Below are positions 1 to 4,774 of a stretch of DNA of 7,609 bases, piece after piece. The first letter of the stretch is position 1; the number at the start of each line of letters is the position of its first letter. The notes beneath the pieces are model-generated. The model was not told the origin of the DNA and searched no databases. It saw nothing but the letters and a program-made list of their open reading frames with translations. Source of the DNA: CAZULF01 sp964621215 (GTDB taxonomy: Bacteria; Pseudomonadota; Gammaproteobacteria; UBA1113); NCBI GenBank assembly GCA_964621215.1, contig CAZULF010000100.1, forward strand, positions 1-7,609, read 5' to 3'. The position numbers and the translations under genes were made by a program.

Positions 1-1017
1 AAAAGGTAAGGCTTTGCCAGCCTCTTTCAGATAACCTTTCGCCTTGTCCTCGGCTGTGCCTATAGTTGGATAGGTTTCACCATGAAAATTCGGATTGCGT
101 ACTAAGATAATATGGCTATTCGGATTATTTTCTTGCAATAAATAAGGGCCTGAGCCTACCGGATAAGTATCTAAGCTCCAGTTTTTCTTGTGCATGCCGG
201 GCTGAGCGTAAAATGCATCAACCTCCCATGCCATGGGACCGAAAAATGTTGTGGCCAACCAATAAATAAATTGTTGGTAATATCCTTTAATAGTAATTTC
301 ATACGTATAACGATCGACAACTGTTGCACCCATTAAAGTGAATGAACGTAAATCTAAATAATGATTCGGTTGATAAGCGTGAGATAGCGATGTGGTAAGA
401 TCGCTAAATCCTTCAATATATTCATTCATAAGTCCTGACAACGGCGAATTAACTGAGGGCGAAGCCAAGCGTTTTATTTCATAAACATAATCTTCAGCAG
501 TCAATTCACGCGTATTTTCCACCTGCGTTTGTAAATTTTTCATCTGCGAAATTTGTTTGCTGGTTAAATGTAAGTTGCTATAGTTTCCGTCTGCATTTTT
601 AGCAAACGCTGGATGGGGTTGATAATAAATATGGGGTTTTATCTGAATACGATATGTGGTATAGGCAATCGAATTAATGGGCGTTGATGCTGGCAAGGGC
701 CGTTTTTGACTATCCAAATAGGTCACTGTTGGCATAGTAACGGTAGTCGCTGGAATTAACGTATAAGGCCGTTTTAAATAATCGTATTGTAAGGGCGGTT
801 CAATTATTTGGGCGATAAAAACCCATTCTTCGGCAGAATAAGAGCGTGCGGGGTCGAGAGTTTTCGGTTGCTGTGTGAATGAAGAAAAGAAAACATTATC
901 GCTACTGCTTAATTTTCCATAGGGATAGTTAGCTGGTTGGTCACTGCATCCTTGCAGCGACACCAGCGCGATAAGATACCAAATTCGACCGCCTCCTGGC
1001 AAGGATAATTTAAACAT
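1..1017 (-). CDS. ABC transporter substrate-binding lipoprotein, family 5 (peptide type), 5' part only
   Basis: This is an open frame of 339 codons with no stop before the left edge, so the C-terminal part is missing. The ATG at 1017-1015 has an upstream AAGG about 10 bases away. An earlier ATG at 1021-1019 is in another frame and stops after three codons. Residues 11-23 form a short hydrophobic signal segment ending in LQGC, a lipobox with Cys24 as the likely lipidated residue, so the mature protein should be membrane-anchored facing the periplasm. Family 5 (OppA/DppA-like) features follow. FSSFTQQPKTLDP (46-56) is the usual N-terminal strand. TAEDYVYEIKRLASP (173-187) resembles the TAxDxVYxxKR region. 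YPVGSGPYLLQ (285-295) followed by ILVRNPNF (304-311) is the conserved PVGTGPY...RNPNY block. It probably captures oligopeptides for an ABC importer encoded further left. It follows fabV by 137 bases, with a palindromic repeat between. The family call is firm; the exact ligand is unknown. Confidence 0.88.
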   Translation of the reverse strand, partial: MFKLSLPGGGRIWYLIALVSLQGCSDQPANYPYGKLSSSDNVFFSSFTQQPKTLDPARSYSAEEWVFIAQIIEPPLQYDYLKRPYTLIPATTVTMPTVTYLDSQKRPLPASTPINSIAYTTYRIQIKPHIYYQPHPAFAKNADGNYSNLHLTSKQISQMKNLQTQVENTRELTAEDYVYEIKRLASPSVNSPLSGLMNEYIEGFSDLTTSLSHAYQPNHYLDLRSFTLMGATVVDRYTYEITIKGYYQQFIYWLATTFFGPMAWEVDAFYAQPGMHKKNWSLDTYPVGSGPYLLQENNPNSHIILVRNPNFHGETYPTIGTAEDKAKGYLKEAGKALPF

Positions 1018-1052
1018 CCATTTTTTACCTTAATCCTAACTACTCGTACCCA

Positions 1053-1118
1053 TTGTCATGCCAGCGAAGGCTGGCATCCAGTCCCGAAAATGGATGCCAG
1101 CCTTCGCTGGCATGACAA
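1053..1118. repeat. 66-bp palindromic repeat, copy 1 (REP/MITE-like)
   Basis: Two perfectly complementary 28-base arms (1053-1080 and 1091-1118) flank a 10-base spacer. Each arm starts or ends at the TTGTCATGCCAGC / GCTGGCATGACAA tip and itself holds a smaller hairpin, GCCAGC-GAAG-GCTGGC. The same arms occur at 4700-4765 without any base change, while the spacer differs. The element sits between the fabV stop and the start of the binding-protein gene. It resembles the short palindromes with a GTCAT...ATGAC outline that are scattered through many proteobacterial genomes and moved by transposases supplied in trans. That relationship is inferred. Transcribed, it would fold into a strong hairpin and could act as an mRNA 3' stabiliser or attenuator after fabV. 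No T-run follows it, so it is not a classic terminator. Confidence 0.9.
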
Positions 1119-1154
1119 ATCTAGAAAACTGATGGGACGCTGAAACTTTGGAGA

Positions 1155-2360
1155 CTACACAGACTCCGTCTCTATACTGGGAATATTAACATTAATATTC
1201 ACATCGGCATCATAATCAACACCAGCAATACCAAAACCAAATAACCGATAAAATTCTTCACGATAGCCTTCGAGATCGGAAAGCTCTAACAAATTATCGT
1301 TGTTAACGCGCTGCCATAATGTGGAGATTTCTTGTTGTACATCATCACGCATCTCCCAATCATCAAGCCGAATGCGCCCTGCTTCATCTAAGTTTGTCGG
1401 CTGTGCTTGTGATAAATAATCATGGAAGAGGCGCCACATTTGTTCGATACAGCCTTCATGCAGTCCTTTTGGCTTCATAACTTTATAGAGCAATGACATA
1501 TACAACGGCACCACTGGAATCGCTGAGCTTGCTTGAGTCACTAAACCCTTGTTTACTGAAATATAAGCATGTCCATGCAGCGGAGCTAATTGTTTCGTCA
1601 ATTGATTCGCTGTAGCTTGTAAGTTTTCTTTCGCTTTACCAATGGTTCCGTTATGGTAAATGGGGAACGTCAATTCAGGGCCGATATAAGAATAAGCCAC
1701 AGTTTTAATATTATTAGCTAACACCCCGGCTTTCATCAGCGCTTGCATCCATAATTCCCAATCTTCGCCGCCCATTACTTTCACTGTTTGTGCGATTTCA
1801 TCGTCACTTGCTGGCTCAATAGAGATATCACTCAATACACCGTTGATCACATCCACTGTTTTATTAGTATAGGTTTTGCCAATCGGTTTTAGCACTGAAC
1901 TATAAACCTCACTCGTTTTGGGATCTTGTCGGCGCGGTGACGCTAGGCTATAAATCACCAAATCTACACCGCCCTGCCAATCTTGTTTTATCAAGTCGAT
2001 AGTTTGCTGTTTTAATTCATCAGAAAAGGCATCGCCATTGATGCTTTTCGCATAGAGCCCAGCGGCTTGTGCAGCTTGTTCAAACGCGGCCGTATTGTAC
2101 CAACCCGTGCTGGCTGTGCGTTTGTCTGATGCTGGTTTTTCAAACGCAATACCAATGGTCTGCGCTTTAGCACCAAATGCGGCTACAATGCGGCTAGCTA
2201 AGCCATATCCGGTTGAAGCACCAATGACTAGCACTTTTTTGCCGCCACTAATGCTGGGATGTTTTTTTACATAGTCAATTTGTTGGTTTATATTCGCCGC
2301 ACAACCTACTGGATGAGCTGTGGTACAAATAAAACCTCGTACTTTAGGCTGCACTATCAT
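1155..2360 (-). CDS. fabV: trans-2-enoyl-ACP (enoyl-CoA) reductase, NADH-dependent, FabV type
   Basis: The 401-residue product has the usual FabV length and matches the family end to end from the start MIVQPKVRGFICTTAHPVGC. FabV reduces the trans-2 double bond of enoyl-ACP with NADH, the last step of each elongation round of type II fatty-acid synthesis in the cytoplasm. The nucleotide-binding loop GASTGYG is at 47-53 and the SLASPRR segment at 138-144. The FabV catalytic pair with eight-residue spacing, Tyr235 and Lys244 (in YHNGTIGKAK), is intact; FabI has a six-residue spacing. The substrate-side segment VTQASSAIPVVPLY is at 274-287. The family is known for low sensitivity to triclosan, which is an expectation here and not shown. 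The ATG overlaps the ppiD stop as ATGA, and GGAG lies 7 bases upstream inside ppiD, so translation is probably coupled to ppiD. No separate promoter is evident. Confidence 0.96.
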   Translation of the reverse strand: MIVQPKVRGFICTTAHPVGCAANINQQIDYVKKHPSISGGKKVLVIGASTGYGLASRIVAAFGAKAQTIGIAFEKPASDKRTASTGWYNTAAFEQAAQAAGLYAKSINGDAFSDELKQQTIDLIKQDWQGGVDLVIYSLASPRRQDPKTSEVYSSVLKPIGKTYTNKTVDVINGVLSDISIEPASDDEIAQTVKVMGGEDWELWMQALMKAGVLANNIKTVAYSYIGPELTFPIYHNGTIGKAKENLQATANQLTKQLAPLHGHAYISVNKGLVTQASSAIPVVPLYMSLLYKVMKPKGLHEGCIEQMWRLFHDYLSQAQPTNLDEAGRIRLDDWEMRDDVQQEISTLWQRVNNDNLLELSDLEGYREEFYRLFGFGIAGVDYDADVNINVNIPSIETESV

Positions 2361-3850
2361 TCTTTATCTCCACTGTTAGCATTGTAAAGTTTCACTTTTG
2401 CTTTACTCATTAAACTATCGACATACAAAGTATAATCAATTTTTCCATACCCAAGTGAAATTTGTTTGCTGAATATTCGTTTTTCTTCGTCAGTTGCTTT
2501 AGCTAAATCGCCATATTTTACCGAGTAAAACGCAACCACTGCCACATTACCATTAGGCAGTGTAATAGCTGCTGTTGTTGGATGTTGGCGATCAGCAGGA
2601 ACAGGTAAGTCGAATACTTGCTGTAACACACTTGGATCGACATTCGCTTGATGTCGATTAACATTGGGATGCTCTTTCCACGTTGCTTGCACTGATTTTG
2701 CTAATACTGAGGCATTACCATTTTGCCCAATTTTATCTGCCAGCGCTTGCGCCGATTGCTGTATTTGTTTTTGCGCATTTTCTTTCGCTAAACGTGCAAC
2801 AATTTGAGCCTTTACTTTAGATAAAGGTAACGCTGCAGCAGATCTACGATGTAGTAAACGAATAACAACTTGCGATCCATCATCCAAGTTCAGAATTTCA
2901 CTGTTGTAATTTTGATTCAGCACATCATCATTAAATGCCGCGGCAACTATTTTAGGTGAGGCTAAAATCCCCTTACCGTTTGTTGCATCGCGTGTCACAT
3001 AATCTGTAGTTTGCACTAGCAAATGCAATTTACTTACGATGCTGTCTAATGAGTTAGGATTTTCATAAGCTAAATTAGCCATCTGCTCTGCTGTTTCAGT
3101 GAATTGTTTTTGTGACTGCACATCGGTTCCCATTGGCTTTAAAATAACATACTGCAGCTGCACGGCTTCTGGCGATTGAAAATCATCTTGGTGCGCTTGA
3201 TAATAGGTTTTTATCATGTCATCAGTAATTTTTGCAGGTTGCATAAAGTGTGAAATCGGCAGAATCATATAGCCTACATCACGCGTTTCTTTGATAAGTC
3301 GGATAGCTGCATTCACATCAACCGGTAAAGCAAAATTGGTGTCGCTCAAACCCATCGCTAACTGTTCTACCAGCAGCTGATCATGTAATTGCTGATAAAA
3401 CTGTTGTGGGGTATACCCTAATCGACTTAAAAGTTGCGTGAGTTTTTGTTGGGAGAACTTACCCATTTCTTGAAAAGTTGGCATATTCATCAATATTGCA
3501 TAAACTTGCGATTGAGAAACACTGAGCCCGCGTTTTTGTAACTCTTTTACTAAGAGTGTTTGTTCTATCATTTGCTGCAATACTTGTTGCTTTAAATTAT
3601 TTTGAAATTCAGGTGCATCAGAATAATCCGGACCTAATTCCATTTGCTGTTGTTGCTGCACGCGCTGGAATTCTTGATTGAATTGTTGCAAAGAAATACT
3701 TTGCCCATTCACTTTTGCTAAATCTTGGTTCTTCGAGCCACTTCCTTGTATATAGTAATTAATACCCCATAAAGCAAACATGAGGCATACTATGCCAATG
3801 ATTATGGTAGCAAACCAACCTTGGGTTTTATCACGAATTTCTTGTAGCAT
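2357..3850 (-). CDS. ppiD: PpiD-like membrane-anchored periplasmic chaperone, apparently without the parvulin domain
   Basis: PpiD is an inner-membrane-anchored periplasmic chaperone that works near the SecYEG exit on newly exported proteins. This 497-residue product shows the family layout: a short cytoplasmic start (MLQEIRDKTQGW), one transmembrane helix at about 12-34, then a SurA_N-like chaperone region at about 41-200 rich in glutamine (QQQQQ at 65-69). ITDDMIKTYYQAHQDDF (208-224) matches the conserved segment before the rotamase domain in E. coli PpiD. By my unaided alignment, the roughly 110-120 residues holding the parvulin domain in the 623-residue E. coli protein are absent at about 240-260. 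The sequence resumes with the C-terminal region (SKVKAQIVARLAKENAQ at 344-360, DLPVPADRQHPTTAAITLPNGNVAVV at 414-439). No GGDMGW-like parvulin signature is visible. AAGGA lies 6 bases before the ATG. The position after hupB and the tRNAs supports the ppiD assignment; whether it has isomerase activity is doubtful. Confidence 0.88.
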   Translation of the reverse strand: MLQEIRDKTQGWFATIIIGIVCLMFALWGINYYIQGSGSKNQDLAKVNGQSISLQQFNQEFQRVQQQQQMELGPDYSDAPEFQNNLKQQVLQQMIEQTLLVKELQKRGLSVSQSQVYAILMNMPTFQEMGKFSQQKLTQLLSRLGYTPQQFYQQLHDQLLVEQLAMGLSDTNFALPVDVNAAIRLIKETRDVGYMILPISHFMQPAKITDDMIKTYYQAHQDDFQSPEAVQLQYVILKPMGTDVQSQKQFTETAEQMANLAYENPNSLDSIVSKLHLLVQTTDYVTRDATNGKGILASPKIVAAAFNDDVLNQNYNSEILNLDDGSQVVIRLLHRRSAAALPLSKVKAQIVARLAKENAQKQIQQSAQALADKIGQNGNASVLAKSVQATWKEHPNVNRHQANVDPSVLQQVFDLPVPADRQHPTTAAITLPNGNVAVVAFYSVKYGDLAKATDEEKRIFSKQISLGYGKIDYTLYVDSLMSKAKVKLYNANSGDKE

Positions 3851-3895
3851 AGGATTTCCTTTTTAATTCATTGCATCGTTGAAAACGGGCATTGT

Positions 3896-3936
3896 CGTAC
3901 AAGATGAATTATATAGTGATTCACATCTATTGTCAT
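3896..3936 (-). promoter_or_regulatory. sigma70-type promoter for ppiD-fabV
   Basis: Read on the minus strand, ATGACA (3936-3931; 5 of 6 matches to TTGACA) is followed by a 17-base spacer and a perfect TATAAT (3913-3908). Initiation would be near 3900, leaving a leader of about 50 bases before the ppiD ATG at 3850. The -35 hexamer lies inside a truncated copy of the palindromic repeat (3930-3944). Since the tRNA terminator lies upstream, this is the likely promoter of the ppiD-fabV pair. Confidence 0.75.
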
Positions 3937-3944
3937 GCCACGAA
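3930..3944. repeat. truncated copy of the palindromic repeat arm
   Basis: Positions 3930-3940 read TTGTCATGCCA and are followed by CGAA. This matches the first 16 bases of the arms at 1053 and 4700 apart from one missing G. The match then stops and different sequence follows. It looks like a degraded or interrupted repeat copy. Its outer end supplies the ATGACA used as the -35 box of ppiD. Confidence 0.6.
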
Positions 3945-4010
3945 CCCTCATTACCGCGTGTGAGAGAATGGGCATTTTATCAAAATGCTCGGAACGCGCT
4001 TTAATGAGGG
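3945..4010. repeat. nested imperfect palindrome upstream of ppiD
   Basis: Three nested complementary segments are visible. CCCTCATTA (3945-3953) pairs with TAATGAGGG (4002-4010). CGCGT (3955-3959) pairs with ACGCG (3994-3998). Innermost, a stem of about nine pairs with one G-T pair (3970-3978 with 3982-3990) closes on a three-base loop. The whole could form one long cruciform or RNA hairpin with an internal loop. No T-run follows on either side. It lies upstream of the ppiD promoter and downstream of the tRNA terminator, so it is probably not part of either normal transcript. Its role is unknown. Confidence 0.65.
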
Positions 4011-4041
4011 CTACGAGAATTGGTTATATTTATGGGGAATT

Positions 4042-4074
4042 ACAAAAGAAAAAGCGCGTACAAGACGCGCTTTT
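4042..4074 (-). terminator. intrinsic terminator after tRNA-Asp
   Basis: On the minus strand, a 10-bp stem AAAAGCGCGT / ACGCGCTTTT (4074-4065 with 4059-4050) with a 5-base loop is followed by TTTCTTTTGT (4051-4042 region). It starts 9 bases past the tRNA-Asp CCA end and would close the hupB-tRNA-Val-tRNA-Asp transcription unit. Confidence 0.85.
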
Positions 4075-4082
4075 GGGGATAA

Positions 4083-4159
4083 TGGCGGAGTGGACGGGGC
4101 TCGAACCCGCGACCCCCGGCGTGACAGGCCGGTATTCTAACCAACTGAACTACCACTCC
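4083..4159 (-). tRNA. tRNA-Asp (anticodon GTC)
   Basis: The 77-base gene has an encoded CCA end. The acceptor stem GGAGTGG (4159-4153) pairs with CCACTCC (4093-4087), followed by discriminator G and CCA (4085-4083). The D-arm region GTTCAGTTGGTTAGAAT, the anticodon arm CCGGC-CTGTCAC-GCCGG with GTC in the loop, and the T arm GCGGGTTCGAGCCCCGT are all intact. The sequence is close to enterobacterial tRNA-Asp. It lies 9 bases downstream of tRNA-Val and is followed directly by the terminator. Confidence 0.97.
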
Positions 4160-4168
4160 GCAGTGGTC

Positions 4169-4244
4169 TGGTGGGTGCTGAGGGGATCGAACCCGCGACA
4201 TTCGCCTTGTAAGGGCGACGCTCTACCAGCTGAGCTAAGCACCC
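4169..4244 (-). tRNA. tRNA-Val (anticodon TAC)
   Basis: The 76-base gene has an encoded CCA end. The acceptor stem GGGTGCT (4244-4238) pairs with AGCACCC (4179-4173), followed by discriminator A and CCA (4171-4169). The D arm (AGCTCAGCTGGTAGAGC), the anticodon arm TCGCC-CTTACAA-GGCGA with TAC in the loop, and the T arm GCGGGTTCGATCCCCTC are intact. The 5' end is only 18 bases past the hupB stop, with no terminator or promoter visible between, so it is probably cut out of a hupB-tRNA precursor. Confidence 0.97.
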
Positions 4245-4262
4245 GAAGTCTTTTAATGAGGT

Positions 4263-4535
4263 TTAATTAACCGCATCTTTCAAATCTTTGCCCGCAGTAA
4301 ATTTAACGACTTTACGTGCAGCAATATCAATCTCTTTGCCCGTTTGCGGATTGCGACCCTTGCGAGCAGCACGCTTAGAGATTGCAAATGTACCAAAACC
4401 TATCAATGTAACTGGGTCATCTGCTTGCAAAGCGTTTCTAATGGCGTCAATAACAGCATTTAGAGCCTTGGTTGCAGTAGTTTGAGTTACTTCAGCGGCA
4501 TCCGCGATGTGTTTAACTAAGTCTGTCTTATTCAT
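4263..4535 (-). CDS. hupB: DNA-binding protein HU, beta type
   Basis: The 90-residue product is exactly HU-sized and complete. HU dimers bind and bend DNA with little sequence preference, compact the nucleoid, and assist replication, recombination and transcription. The start MNKTDLVKHIADAAEVTQ forms the helical dimerisation part. The family signature GFGTFAISKRAARKGRNPQTG spans 46-66 and includes the RNPQTG arm tip (61-66), where Pro63 intercalates into DNA. The ending VVKFTAGKDLKDAVN (76-90) is typical. The ATG at 4535-4533 has AGGAAAGG about 9 bases upstream. The position between lon and the tRNA/ppiD cluster favours hupB over hupA. It has its own strong promoter (4596-4625) and is probably cotranscribed with the two tRNAs. 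Confidence 0.97.
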   Translation of the reverse strand: MNKTDLVKHIADAAEVTQTTATKALNAVIDAIRNALQADDPVTLIGFGTFAISKRAARKGRNPQTGKEIDIAARKVVKFTAGKDLKDAVN

Positions 4536-4595
4536 GCGTTGTTACCTTTCCTTATTAAGTTTGGTTAATCATACGTCCGTCTAACTGAGGCGAGA

Positions 4596-4625
4596 TTTAT
4601 ACCAAGTTAGAGGGCGTACTGTCAA
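4596..4625 (-). promoter_or_regulatory. strong sigma70-type promoter for hupB and the tRNAs
   Basis: On the minus strand, a perfect TTGACA (4625-4620) is followed by an 18-base spacer and TATAAA (4601-4596; 5 of 6 matches). A C/G-containing stretch (TCTCGCC) follows the -10 box, of the kind often seen at growth-rate-controlled promoters; that regulatory reading is inferred. Initiation near 4589 would give a leader of about 50 bases. Confidence 0.8.
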
Positions 4626-4699
4626 GTAAATATTGGAGATTTTCATGATTTTTATGGGGTATTCTTAGGGGCATTATTAATCAAGTTGTTTATACAAAT

Positions 4700-4765
4700 T
4701 TGTCATGCCAGCGAAGGCTGGCATCCAAGCCCGCAGATGGATGCCAGCCTTCGCTGGCATGACAA
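4700..4765. repeat. 66-bp palindromic repeat, copy 2 (REP/MITE-like)
   Basis: Arms of 28 bases at 4700-4727 and 4738-4765 are perfectly complementary to each other and identical to those at 1053-1118. The 10-base spacer (AGCCCGCAGA) differs from that of copy 1 (GTCCCGAAAA) but shares CCCG. The element begins 9 bases after the lon stop codon, so the lon mRNA would end in, or run through, this hairpin. No T-run follows it on the minus strand. Confidence 0.9.
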
Positions 4766-4774
4766 GGAGCCCTA

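Noticed and set aside
1053..1118. Palindromes considered as CRISPR repeats
   Set aside because: The copies are kilobases apart and each is a self-contained inverted repeat with a 10-base centre; no regularly spaced array or cas gene is present.
1053..1118. Palindrome considered as a rho-independent terminator for fabV
   Set aside because: The hairpin is strong, but no T-run follows it on the minus strand; attenuation remains possible but a classic terminator is not supported.
4000..4261. TTTAATGAGG occurs at both 4000-4009 and 4252-4261, flanking the tRNA pair
   Set aside because: Considered as attachment-site-like direct repeats around tRNAs. At 10 bases, AT-rich, with no integrase and normal tRNA 3' ends, chance is the simpler explanation.
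3935..4270. Plus-strand open frame of 111 codons
   Set aside because: It runs antisense across both tRNA genes and the terminator, has no ribosome site, and its translation (for example GLEPATP and GSNPRHSP) is the well-known artefact of reading tRNA genes backwards.
4288..4485. Plus-strand open frame of 65 codons
   Set aside because: It lies wholly antisense to hupB, a complete and well-conserved gene; no ribosome site or family resemblance.
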